48,652 nt of DNA from an uncultured Eubacterium sp. GTDB taxonomy: Bacteria > Bacillota > Clostridia > Lachnospirales > Lachnospiraceae. The stretch spans positions 1 through 48,652 of the forward strand of contig CANDJC010000021.1 in NCBI GenBank assembly GCA_947384955.1, in the 5' to 3' direction. The notes under the pieces are model-generated. The model worked only from the letters and a program-made list of their open reading frames with translations, searched no databases and was not told where the DNA came from. Within the stretch, counting starts at the first letter, position 1, and every line of letters begins with the position of its first letter. Shown piece after piece: positions 36,358-44,252 of this stretch. A program made the position numbers and the translations under genes.

Positions 36358-36545
36358 AGGATTTTCTGTTTTTATTTCTCTGAAATTGTCCGGGCTGCTT
36401 CTTTTTTAGAAACCGGATTTCGAAATCTGATTTCTTGTTTTTGTTTCTGCAAGATTGTTTCGGGGTGTCTCTTTCTCAGAAGACAGGGTCGGGATAGAAT
36501 TTCTGTTCCTGTATCCTTGAAATTATCCGAGCTGCTTCTTTAATT
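36358..36545. repeat. Three degenerate ~67-72-bp direct repeats
   Basis: Units beginning near 36358, 36430 and 36497 share a pattern of TTTCTGTTTTT, a GAAATTGTCCG-like block and GCTGCTTCTTT. They are pyrimidine-rich on the plus strand. Short plus-strand frames across them have no ribosome site and are not called. Confidence 0.5.
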
Positions 36546-36555
36546 AAATGTAAAT

Positions 36556-36585
36556 GCCGCCATACAGTTTCGCCTGTATAGTGGC
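36556..36585. other. 12-bp hairpin in the codY-topA gap
   Basis: GCCGCCATACAG (36556-36567) pairs with CTGTATAGTGGC (36574-36585) with one mismatch and one G-T pair around a six-base loop. No T-run follows on either strand. Its role is unknown. Confidence 0.5.
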
Positions 36586-36613
36586 ACTTACGCTCATAAT
36601 AATTATTTTAGAT

Positions 36614-36820
36614 TCTGACTGCCCCAAAACTTATCAGACTGCTTCTTTTTCTTCTCTTCTTTCATTATTTCAATACTTATCGGAACATAATTCTTCATTA
36701 TATATATCTGATTTCCAGCAAATTAGATTCTCGATTTTTCATACGACAGTTTTCGAACAGTCTGTTCTTATTTTTCATATTTTTCTTCCAAGCATCAGCA
36801 GCCCTGTTAATATATAATAT
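36614..36820 (-). repeat. Second dispersed repeat family, degenerate copy at 36.6 kb
   Basis: The best-matching part (36614-36770) aligns with 43166-43326 in the same orientation: ACTGCCCC, GACTGCTT, CATTATTTC, ATAATTCTTCATTATA-like and CAGTTTTC..ACAGTCTG blocks follow in the same order. The ends are a weak inverted repeat. Toward 36820 a CACCAGTC block also matches. The short reading frame of the 43.2-kb copy is broken here by frameshifts and stops. Confidence 0.6.
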
Positions 36821-36864
36821 CAGCCAAAACGTCTCACCAGTCCGCCTAAATTAAGCCAATACCA

Positions 36865-37145
36865 GCCGGGCGGAGAAACTTTTTCCTGCTGCTGTGCATT
36901 CGGAGAAATGCTGGAAGTTCTTAGTTTTCTGCTCACTGCACAGGATTTGGGGACACACAGCCTTCCGTCTTATAAAACCCTGAAGTCCCCAAAAGGCGCC
37001 TGCCTGATGCCAAAACACAAAGCCAGCAAAAACGCCAGGGTATCAGGCGCCGGTCCGTCCGCTGCCACAGCCTTTCCGCAGAAAACTTAGAACTTCCTGC
37101 TTTTCTCCGACAGCACAGCAGCAGGAAAAAGTTTCTCCGCCCGGC
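36865..37145 (-). repeat. 280-bp structured repeat family, copy B (inverted relative to A)
   Basis: Terminal arms 36865-36897 and 37113-37145 are a perfect 33-bp inverted repeat. The inner arms (36911-36932 with 37078-37100) and the GGCGCC and GGGGAC stems match copy A read on the other strand. It lies 37 bases past the topA stop, in the sense direction of topA readthrough. Confidence 0.85.
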
Positions 37146-37150
37146 GTCCT

Positions 37151-37162
37151 CCCCCCCCCCCC
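37151..37162. repeat. Run of 12 C (12 G on the minus strand)
   Basis: A homopolymer tract of 12 bases lies between repeat copy B and the topA stop codon. Such tracts vary in length by slippage. It is outside coding sequence, so an effect on frame is not expected. Confidence 0.9.
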
Positions 37163-37181
37163 TTACCAGCACGCTGCCATT

Positions 37182-39278
37182 TCAAGCCCCCTCCTGCTTC
37201 TTCTTCTCAAACATATACCCGCACTGCTCATCCGCGCACACAATTTTATTCCCTTTTTCTACCATAAACCCGCCGCACTTCGGACATTTATCCGCTGTCG
37301 GCTTCTGCCATGACATAAAATCGCACTCATCCGGCCCAGCCTCGCATCCAAAAAACCGTCTTCCCTTTTTTGTTTTTCGCACCACAATATCTTTCCCGCA
37401 TTTCGGACAGGCGATGCCGATTTTTTCCAGATACGGCTTTGTACTGCGGCAGTCCGGGAATCCGGGGCAGGCAAGGAATTTCCCGTGAGGGCCGTATTTA
37501 ATGACCATATTGCGGCCGCATTCTTCGCAGATAACATCTGTGACCTCATCTGCAATCTTCACTTTTTCCAGCGTTTTTTCCGCATTCAAAACGGCTTCTT
37601 CCAAATCCGGGTAAAAGTTGCTGACGATAACTTTCCAGCTGACGTTTCCCTCCTCCACTTTATCCAGCAGCATTTCCATATTTGCAGTGAATTCTTCATC
37701 TACAATCGTTGTGAAAGCTTCTTTCATGATGGTATTGACTGCTTCGCCGAGTTCTGTCAGAAAAAGGTTTTTATTTTCTTTTAATACATAACGGCGTGCA
37801 AGCAGGGTCGTGATAGTAGGCGCATAGGTACTCGGGCGTCCGATTCCGTGTTCTTCGAGTGCTTTTACAAGCGCGGCCTCTGTGTAATGTGCCGGAGGCT
37901 GTGTAAAATGCTGGGTGCTGGTTACATCTGCCAGTGTCAGTTTGGAAGATTTATCTATGGATTTAAGCAAAACATTGTTGTCACCTTTTTCATCTTCATC
38001 GCTCATGTATACAGACATAAAACCGTCAAAAGCTATTCTGGATGCGGATACTGTCAGACGGTATTCTCCCGCGCCTATTTTTACACTGGTAGTTTCGTAT
38101 TTTGCCGCGCTCATGCGGCTTGCTGTAAAACGCTTCCAGATAAGCTGATAGAGCCTGAACTGGTCTCTGGAAAGTGATTCTTTTACTTCTGCAGGCGTTC
38201 GTTCAATATCTGTCGGACGGATGGCTTCATGGGCATCCTGTATCTTCCCGGATTTTTTCTTTTCTTCCTGAGCTTCTGCAATATAGTTTTCCCCATAAGC
38301 TCTTCCGATATATTCTCTTGCCTGGGCATCTGCTTCTTCTGAGATACGCACGGAATCTGTTCTCAGATAAGTAATCAGGCCGATGACACCAGAACCTTTG
38401 ATTTCTACTCCTTCATAAAGCTGCTGTGCAAGCCGCATCGTCTTAAGTGTAGAAAAATTCAGCACCTTGGAGGCTTCCTGCTGCAGCGTGCTTGTCGTAA
38501 ACGGAAACGGAGCTTTTTTCGTCCGCTCGCTCTTTTTTACATCTTCCACCTGATACTGTGCCTTAAGCAGCTCCTGCCTGATTTTTTCTGCCTGTTCGCC
38601 GTTTTCAATTTTCATGCGGCCCGAGGCAGTTCCATAAAATTTTGCGTCGAGCTTTTTTCGCTCCCCTGCAACGGACAGGGATGCGTCAATCGTCCAGTAT
38701 TCCTCCGGGATAAATTCGCTGATTTCACTTTCACGGTCCGCAATAATGCGCAGGGCAACCGACTGCACACGTCCTGCACTTAAGCCGCGTTTTACTTTTT
38801 CCCAGAGCACCGGGCTTATTTTATAGCCGACCATGCGGTCTAAAATCCGCCTTGCCTGCTGGGCGTTTACAAGGTCCATATCAATCTCACGCGGCTGTTT
38901 TAAGGAAGCTTTGACTGCATTTTTAGTAATTTCATTAAAGCTGATGCGGTACACTTCTTTCTCGTCTTTATTTTCGTCCAGTTTCAGCGCTTTGGACAGG
39001 TGCCAGGAAATTGCCTCTCCTTCCCGGTCAGGGTCAGTTGCCAGATATATGCGCTCTGCTTTTTTCACTTCTTTGCGCAGTTTTGCCAGTATCTCGCCTT
39101 TCCCGCGGATTGTAATGTACTTTGGTTCAAAATCATGTTCAATATCAATCCCCATCTGACTCTTTGGCAAGTCTCTGACATGTCCATTCGAGGCAGTGAC
39201 TTCATAATTTTTCCCCAGAAATTTTTTGATCGTCTTTACCTTTGCCGGTGATTCCACGATTACCAGATATTTTGCCAT
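37182..39278 (-). CDS. topA: DNA topoisomerase I
   Basis: The protein has 698 residues. It has the Toprim domain (VIVESPAKVKTIKKFLG at the start, DPDREGEAISWHL at about 85-97), the active-site Tyr in LITYLRTDS (about 300-308), and three C-terminal zinc ribbons with paired CxxC motifs (CEECGRN..CPGFPDC, CPKCGKD..CEAGPDEC, CPKCGGF..CADEQC). It relaxes negative supercoils. GAGGAG precedes ATG. It forms a run with comM and dprA, which lie 18 and more bases upstream. Confidence 0.98.
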   Translation of the reverse strand: MAKYLVIVESPAKVKTIKKFLGKNYEVTASNGHVRDLPKSQMGIDIEHDFEPKYITIRGKGEILAKLRKEVKKAERIYLATDPDREGEAISWHLSKALKLDENKDEKEVYRISFNEITKNAVKASLKQPREIDMDLVNAQQARRILDRMVGYKISPVLWEKVKRGLSAGRVQSVALRIIADRESEISEFIPEEYWTIDASLSVAGERKKLDAKFYGTASGRMKIENGEQAEKIRQELLKAQYQVEDVKKSERTKKAPFPFTTSTLQQEASKVLNFSTLKTMRLAQQLYEGVEIKGSGVIGLITYLRTDSVRISEEADAQAREYIGRAYGENYIAEAQEEKKKSGKIQDAHEAIRPTDIERTPAEVKESLSRDQFRLYQLIWKRFTASRMSAAKYETTSVKIGAGEYRLTVSASRIAFDGFMSVYMSDEDEKGDNNVLLKSIDKSSKLTLADVTSTQHFTQPPAHYTEAALVKALEEHGIGRPSTYAPTITTLLARRYVLKENKNLFLTELGEAVNTIMKEAFTTIVDEEFTANMEMLLDKVEEGNVSWKVIVSNFYPDLEEAVLNAEKTLEKVKIADEVTDVICEECGRNMVIKYGPHGKFLACPGFPDCRSTKPYLEKIGIACPKCGKDIVVRKTKKGRRFFGCEAGPDECDFMSWQKPTADKCPKCGGFMVEKGNKIVCADEQCGYMFEKKKQEGA

Positions 39279-39296
39279 AATTACTCCTCAAGCTGC

Positions 39297-40460
39297 TTAC
39301 TTTGTCATTATCTTATAGCAGTTTTTAAATACTTCTTCAATATAGTGCTTTTGCAAAAGGGCAGACAGCGCCTGGCAGACCGTCTGTACATCCAGTCCGG
39401 TCCGTTCCAGTATTTCTTCGATGTCCAATGGCAAAAGACCAAGACAACCATACACCAACGACTCATCTTTTTCAAGAGAAAATTTATGTAAATTGCCAGA
39501 ATTTTGATTTGCCTCCTCGAAATCATGCGTAAATTCGGGCTTTTTTTGTGAAATATTTTTTTTGCGGCCGGCATGTACAAACAGCTCGTTCAGACAGTCC
39601 TCCACAGATAAAATGACACCTGCCCCTTGTGCAATCAGCTGATTACAGCCGCTGCTTAACGCATCGGTAATCCGGCCCGGCAGCGCGCAGACCTCCTTTC
39701 CCTGCTCTAAAGCAAAATCAGCAGTAATTAAAGAGCCGCTTTTTTCTTTTGCTTCTATTATAAGAACTACATCCGACAAAGCGCTTATCATCCGGTTGCG
39801 CTGCGGAAAATGAAAGCCTTCCGGCTTTGTGCCCGGCGGATATTCAGACATTACTCCTCCATGATTTACAATTTCATAATACAGCTGTCTGTGAAAACTC
39901 GGATAGCACACATCCACGCCGCAGCCAAAGACCGCATAAGTATCGCCCCCGCTGTCTAATGCCCCTCTGTGTCCCGCCGCATCAATCCCCCTGGCCATTC
40001 CGCTTATCACAGACACATCATGCTTAGCCAGTTCTCTTGCAATCTCCCTGGCAATCGTTCTCCCATATTCCGAACACATCCTGGCACCTACAATGGCAGC
40101 CCTGAATTTATGCGTTTCCGGAAGGCTTCCGCGGTAAAAAAGGCCGTAAGGAGCATCGGCCAGCTGGCGAATCTGGGGCGGATAATGTGCCTGTTCCAGG
40201 CTGACAAAAGAAATGCCCGCCTGCTTTAAGCGCTGCCACTGCCCGTCAGTATCCCATGTTTGTTTAGATTCTATGATATGCTCAATATCCTTATGCATAA
40301 GTCCCGGAATTTTTTCCAGCTCTTTTCTGCTAAGACTGTATACTTCCTTCGCATCCGCACACTCGCGAAAGAGACATTTCTGCATCCGGTATGACCAGTC
40401 CCTGATACAGCAAAGCCAGTATGCATATTTTTCCATTTCATATTCTTTTTTCTGGCACAT
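39297..40460 (-). CDS. dprA: DNA-processing protein DprA (Smf)
   Basis: The protein has 387 residues. An N-terminal helical/SAM-like part, the Rossmann-like DprA domain (about 85-290: SGMARGIDAAGHRGAL, AVFGCGVDVCYP, MSEYPPGTKPEGFHFPQRNR split, SGSLITADFALEQG) and a C-terminal winged helix (about 320-385) are present. DprA loads RecA on incoming single-stranded DNA during transformation. GGTGA lies 7 bases before ATG. Gap to comM is 10 bases. Confidence 0.97.
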   Translation of the reverse strand: MCQKKEYEMEKYAYWLCCIRDWSYRMQKCLFRECADAKEVYSLSRKELEKIPGLMHKDIEHIIESKQTWDTDGQWQRLKQAGISFVSLEQAHYPPQIRQLADAPYGLFYRGSLPETHKFRAAIVGARMCSEYGRTIAREIARELAKHDVSVISGMARGIDAAGHRGALDSGGDTYAVFGCGVDVCYPSFHRQLYYEIVNHGGVMSEYPPGTKPEGFHFPQRNRMISALSDVVLIIEAKEKSGSLITADFALEQGKEVCALPGRITDALSSGCNQLIAQGAGVILSVEDCLNELFVHAGRKKNISQKKPEFTHDFEEANQNSGNLHKFSLEKDESLVYGCLGLLPLDIEEILERTGLDVQTVCQALSALLQKHYIEEVFKNCYKIMTK

Positions 40461-40470
40461 AATCTATCTG

Positions 40471-42030
40471 TCACCTTTCCCAGAATTTCCGGTCCAGGCT
40501 GCGGTAACAAAGCGCCTCGGATAAATGGCTCACTCTGACAGACTTGCTGTGCGACAAATCTGCGGCCGTTCTGGCAACACGCAGGATTTTGTGATACGAA
40601 CGCGCGGTCAGATGAAATTTCTGGTACATTTCTTTTAAGTATTTTTCTTCTTTCGACGTAATCTGACAGATTTCCTTCAGGCAGTCCGCCGGAATCTGAC
40701 TGTTAAAATGGATACCGGTTCCCTCAAAGCGTTCTTTCTGCAGTTCCCAGGCTTCACAGACCCTGGCACGGATTTGCGCAGAGCTTTCATTTCCCGCTTT
40801 ATCCGTAAGCTCCGCATAGGTAAGCTGTGATGTTTTTACACAGATGTCAATACGGTCTAACAGCGGCTGGCTGATGCGGCCAAGATAACGGTCAATTGCA
40901 TTCTGTGTACAGCGGCAGCGCTGCATATCCGGGTATGCCCCGCAGGGACACGGATTTGTGGCCGCAGCCAGCATAAAATCTGACGGATAGCTGCAGTTTC
41001 CATGTACCCTGGATATATGAATCTGTTTTTCCTCCATAGGCTGGCGCAGCAGTTCCAGTGTAGACTTTTGAAATTCAGCCAGCTCGTCCAAAAACAGCAC
41101 GCCTTTATGAGCCAGAGATATCTCTCCCGGTTTCGGCACTTTTCCGCCTCCGGCAAGCCCCTGAGGCGTAATCGTATGATGCGGGCTTCGAAACGGGCGC
41201 TTTGTTATCAAATGGCTGTTGTGCAAAAGCATTCCGCTGATACTGTAGATTTTGGCTAACTCCAGCTGTTCTTCTTCACACATCGGCGGAAGTATGGTGG
41301 GAATGCGCTGTGCAATCATCGTCTTTCCCGCACCGGGCGGGCCGACCATCAAAAGATTGTGCATCCCCGCTGCCGCTACTTCGCTGGCTCTGCGTACCAG
41401 CCGCTGTCCGTTTATCTGTGAAAAATCCAGTTCCTGTCCGTTACTGTCAGAAGCATTTTGTATATTTTTAGAGCTTAGAAACATTTCATTCGTATCCATG
41501 ACAAATGCTTTCTGCGATGACGGATGAGTGAAATAATCTATTACATCTTTGATTTCTTTCACGGCAACTGTCTGAATGTTTTTAATCATGCACGCTTCCA
41601 TGCGGTTTTCATAAGGCACCATGCAGTGCGTAAAACCATGTTCCCTGGCCTGTGCCGCAATCGGAAGTATGCCTTCCACAGGCTGTACTTTGCCGTTTAA
41701 TCCGATTTCTCCTACAATCAGTATAGAGGTTAGATTTTCGGGCGGTATAATGCGAAATGCTGCAAGAATGGCTGCGGCAACCGGCAGGTCAAAGGCTGAA
41801 CCGGTTTTTTTGATATTGGCCGGGGACAGATTTACTGTAATCCGCTTTGCAGGCAGACGATATCCGCTGTTGCGCAGAGCGGTCCTGACACGTTCCCTGG
41901 CTTCTTTTACTTCCGATGCAAGAAAGCCTACCATATCAAACATCGGCAGGCCGTCGCTGACATCTGCTTCTACCTGTACGGGAATGCTGCTGATACCGCG
42001 GATGATGGCTGTTGATACAATACTATACAA
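40471..42030 (-). CDS. comM: YifB/ComM-family Mg-chelatase-like AAA ATPase
   Basis: The protein has 519 residues. It has an N-terminal ChlI-type domain, an AAA+ core with Walker A MVGPPGAGKTMIAQRIP (about 226-242) and Walker B-like KGVLFLDELAEF, and a C-terminal Mg-chelatase-like domain. In other bacteria ComM is a helicase promoting branch migration in transformation. The start is TTG at 42030, with GGAGG 6 bases upstream and family-like N-terminus after it (YSIVSTAIIRGI); the open frame upstream lacks such support. Confidence 0.95.
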   Translation of the reverse strand: MYSIVSTAIIRGISSIPVQVEADVSDGLPMFDMVGFLASEVKEARERVRTALRNSGYRLPAKRITVNLSPANIKKTGSAFDLPVAAAILAAFRIIPPENLTSILIVGEIGLNGKVQPVEGILPIAAQAREHGFTHCMVPYENRMEACMIKNIQTVAVKEIKDVIDYFTHPSSQKAFVMDTNEMFLSSKNIQNASDSNGQELDFSQINGQRLVRRASEVAAAGMHNLLMVGPPGAGKTMIAQRIPTILPPMCEEEQLELAKIYSISGMLLHNSHLITKRPFRSPHHTITPQGLAGGGKVPKPGEISLAHKGVLFLDELAEFQKSTLELLRQPMEEKQIHISRVHGNCSYPSDFMLAAATNPCPCGAYPDMQRCRCTQNAIDRYLGRISQPLLDRIDICVKTSQLTYAELTDKAGNESSAQIRARVCEAWELQKERFEGTGIHFNSQIPADCLKEICQITSKEEKYLKEMYQKFHLTARSYHKILRVARTAADLSHSKSVRVSHLSEALCYRSLDRKFWER

Positions 42031-42097
42031 GAAATTCCTCCTTTTTGTTTTTGGGGGTTCTGGATGTGTCTGCTGGATTAAGAGGATTTCAAAAGGA

Positions 42098-42116
42098 GCC
42101 ACGCTTGGGGTGTGGC
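42098..42116. terminator. Hairpin upstream of comM, terminator-like on the plus strand
   Basis: GCCACGC and GTGTGGC pair (one G-T) around a short loop; TTTTT follows on the plus strand. On the minus strand only TCCTTTTG follows. It lies within the comM leader, so it might act as a weak attenuator there. Confidence 0.35.
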
Positions 42117-42145
42117 AGAATTTTTAGATACAAAAAGATGAAGTT

Positions 42146-42154
42146 ATTATAGCA
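42146..42154 (-). promoter_or_regulatory. Extended -10 promoter candidate for comM-dprA-topA
   Basis: TGCTATAAT on the minus strand gives a perfect -10 with the TG extension, about 115 bases upstream of the comM start. I see no good -35. Confidence 0.55.
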
Positions 42155-42213
42155 TAAAAATGAGGGGTTGGGAAGGGGGTTTTGTAAATTTATTTTTTTT
42201 TGAAGGGAGGGAC

Positions 42214-42493
42214 GCCGGACGGAGAAATGTTTTCCTTTGGATGTTCCGCTTCCAAAAAGCAGGAAGTTCTAAGTTTTCTGCGGTTAAGTTCTGGCAGCGG
42301 ACGGACCGGCGCCTGATACCCTGGCGTTTTCGTATGCTGAAGGTATTGGCTCTGGCAGGCGCCTTTTGGGGACTTTAGCGGTTTTTCAGGCGGCAGACTG
42401 TGTGTCCCCAAATCCTGGGTAATGAGCAGAAAACTAAGAACTTCCAGCTTTTTTCCAGAGTCACATCCAAAGGAAAATATTTCTCCGTCCGGC
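42214..42493 (+). repeat. 280-bp structured repeat family, copy C
   Basis: Terminal arms 42214-42244 and 42463-42493 are inverted repeats (30 of 31). Inner arms 42259-42281 and 42426-42448 pair at 21 of 23. The GGCGCCTG/CAGGCGCC and TTTGGGGAC/GTCCCCAAA stems are also present. The arm sequence differs clearly from copies A and B (a CTTTGGATGT block replaces CTGCTGCTGTGC) on both sides, keeping the pairing. Confidence 0.85.
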
Positions 42494-42532
42494 TGGTTTT
42501 GGCTAAATTTACGTTTCGGACTGTGTTGTACG

Positions 42533-43162
42533 TCAGGCTTTTCTCTTAAGGATGTCTGATATAAAGGAGCTGTCACTGTTATTTTGTAAATTTGGGTCAA
42601 AGTCAGCCGGGAGGGAAGAAATTTTCCCGCACGGCGTCCCGAAAGATACACTGTCCTGAATCAGATGTCTCGTATTATATTTCCACAAATCCTCGCTTGC
42701 CGGACATTTCCTGTAAAATTTCTCTGCCAGCTTCCTTTCTTTGGCCAGAAACAGCACAAGAGAACTGTCCTGCGGCACAATTTCCAGTTCTGCCAGCGGA
42801 TGCTGCAGGAAAACCGGATTTTTCCAAAAGAGGTCCGAATCTGCACAGGGAAGCGGGCAGCTTAGTGCCTGTTCTTTGGAAATAGTTTTGGGAAAACCCG
42901 AAAAAGCACCCCAGATAAACTGCAGGTTCTTGTATTTTTGAATCATTTCTGTTAATTCATCACCGCTCATCCAGCAGTATCTGCGGGACTCGGTTTCATG
43001 CAGTATCTGGCTGGCGCAGTCTAATTCTTTCACCGGCTGATTGCATTCCCAGTCTGTAATCAGCCAGCTATAGTTTGTCTGCACATTGCCTGCTGACTGA
43101 AAAACAAAGTTTAAATCTGTATACCATTTCTGCCCTTTTTGTAAAATTAGCCCATATGCCAT
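42533..43162 (-). CDS. Orphan protein of unknown function
   Basis: The protein has 209 residues, no signal peptide or membrane segment, and many aromatic residues (for example WLITDWECN at about 33-41, YCWMSGDEL at about 62-70 and LQFIWGAFSGFPK at about 80-92). I do not recognise the family. GAGGGGG lies 8 bases before the ATG. It stands alone: its 3' end is 40 bases from repeat copy C and it is preceded by a ~400-base leader with a strong promoter. The last ~30 residues are Ser/Asp/Asn-rich. Confidence 0.7.
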   Translation of the reverse strand: MAYGLILQKGQKWYTDLNFVFQSAGNVQTNYSWLITDWECNQPVKELDCASQILHETESRRYCWMSGDELTEMIQKYKNLQFIWGAFSGFPKTISKEQALSCPLPCADSDLFWKNPVFLQHPLAELEIVPQDSSLVLFLAKERKLAEKFYRKCPASEDLWKYNTRHLIQDSVSFGTPCGKISSLPADFDPNLQNNSDSSFISDILKRKA

Positions 43163-43165
43163 GTC

Positions 43166-43388
43166 TGCTGCCCCCTCAAACTGTCCGAAAACTCATTCGA
43201 CTGCTTTTGCCCACTCTGCTCCAGGCATTATTTCCAGTTTACACGGGTATAATTCTTCATTTATACCCATGATATCTGTTAAATTTAGGTTTTCCATTTT
43301 TGCGCAAGGCAGTTTTCAGACAGTCTGACCTGCCTTGCCGGCCTGTATCCATACACATTCTGGCTGCAGAATTTCACCAGTCTGTTAC
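43166..43388 (-). repeat. Second dispersed repeat family, fuller copy in the orphan gene's leader
   Basis: The stretch 43177-43192 (AAACTGTCCGAAAACT) is the inverted partner of AGTTTTCAGACAGTCT near 43311-43326. Between them a perfect GGGTATAA/TTATACCC hairpin (about 43238-43267) is present. It aligns with 36614-36820 block by block. It lies directly in front of the gene at 42533-43162. Confidence 0.65.
43193..43297 (-). CDS. Possible 34-residue leader peptide
   Basis: A short frame beginning MENLNLTDIMGINEEL and ending WAKAVE ends 30 bases before the orphan gene. No ribosome site precedes its ATG, and the related copy at 36.6 kb is frameshifted. It has one Cys and is acidic. It might be an upstream control peptide or chance. 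Confidence 0.25.
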   Translation of the reverse strand: MENLNLTDIMGINEELYPCKLEIMPGAEWAKAVE

Positions 43389-43423
43389 AAATCCTGTTAC
43401 ATTTTACTGCCGTTTGGCTCTCT

Positions 43424-43453
43424 GGGACATGGGTATACCCGAAGTCTTGTCCC
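43424..43453. promoter_or_regulatory. Hairpin in the orphan gene's leader
   Basis: GGGACA (43424-43429) pairs with TGTCCC (43448-43453), enclosing a GGGTATACCC palindrome. A second small stem, CTGTTT/AAACAG (43460-43473), is next to it. Both lie between the promoter at 43.58 kb and the orphan gene. Confidence 0.5.
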
Positions 43454-43576
43454 AAAATACTGTTTTTAAACAGCACAGCTCCTGTCCCAGCATTAAAACA
43501 GCTCCTTTATCTCAAATGTCTTATCATCAGGCAAAGCTGCTTTATACGTTAAACACATGATTTTCTCTTTTCAGCA

Positions 43577-43605
43577 ATGATACAGAAGGCATCGGCAAAT
43601 GTCAA
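43577..43605 (-). promoter_or_regulatory. Strong sigma-A promoter driving the orphan gene's leader
   Basis: TTGACA (43600-43605) and TATCAT (43577-43582) are 17 bases apart on the minus strand. A transcript from here would have about 400 bases of leader before the start at 43162. Confidence 0.7.
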
Positions 43606-43844
43606 TACTTATCTTATGCTGCCAGTGTTTAGAAACGCTTTATAATGAGGTTTTGTGGCATTGACACTTATTTGAGAACCAGGCAGAACAGGGTGCAGAG
43701 TTTTACTTCTAAATCTCTTTTGCACGGTCTATGCAGTGATTTCCAGACCTGTCTGAACTGTTTTGATAATTTCCCCAGGTTCTGAAAGAGCGCTCTGCAT
43801 CTTCTCCCCTGCACAGCATACGGCGCTCTTTTCATCGCCTGCAA
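43606..43844. other. Gene-free stretch between the repeat array and the 43.58-kb promoter
   Basis: No supported gene or clear repeat. A minus-strand frame continuing from the repeat array runs through it without a plausible start. There is no obvious terminator for sigK. Confidence 0.4.
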
Positions 43845-44252
43845 TTTTGCACATTCTCCGTTTTCGCACAGTCAGTATTTTCACGCATTCCATCTCTCCG
43901 GTTCCGTCAGTATTTTGACACGTTCCTTTTCTCTGCATATTTTCATCCATCTCTGCTTTTCTGGTCCGTATGCTCAGCATTGCTCCTTCTCCGGCCTGGT
44001 TTGTATTTCTTATATTGATGCTTCTTCGGCCCTGGTCTGCATTCTTATGCATTTCTGTTTCTCCAGTCTGGTCCGTATGCTCAAGACTGTTCCTTCTCCC
44101 GCCTGGTACGCATTCTTATGCATTTTTGTTTCTCCAGTCTGGTCCGTATGCTCAAGACTGCTCCTTCTCCCGCCTGGTACGCATCTTATATATTGCTGCT
44201 TCTCTGCCCTGGTTCGTATCTCATATGCTGCTTCTTTAACCCTGGTACGCAT
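43845..44252. repeat. Degenerate tandem-repeat array downstream of sigK
   Basis: Units 44041-44111 and 44112-44182 are a 71-bp tandem duplication differing at two positions. Each is itself built of two ~35-bp halves marked by CTTCTCC and GCCTGGT-like blocks, which continue more weakly on both sides. A TCAGTATTTT-containing pair near 43870 and 43905 may be the oldest units. The 71-bp period is not a multiple of three, so the reading frames inside are not credible genes. Confidence 0.75.

Noticed and set aside
36120-36543. Three overlapping plus-strand frames of 60-90 codons
   Set aside because: They fall in degenerate repeats, are rich in Phe/Cys/Leu from T-rich DNA and have no ribosome sites.
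42190-42651. Minus-strand frame of 153 codons running through repeat copy C
   Set aside because: It consists mainly of the palindromic repeat and ends of neighbouring sequence, lacks a ribosome site and overlaps the better-supported gene at 42533-43162.
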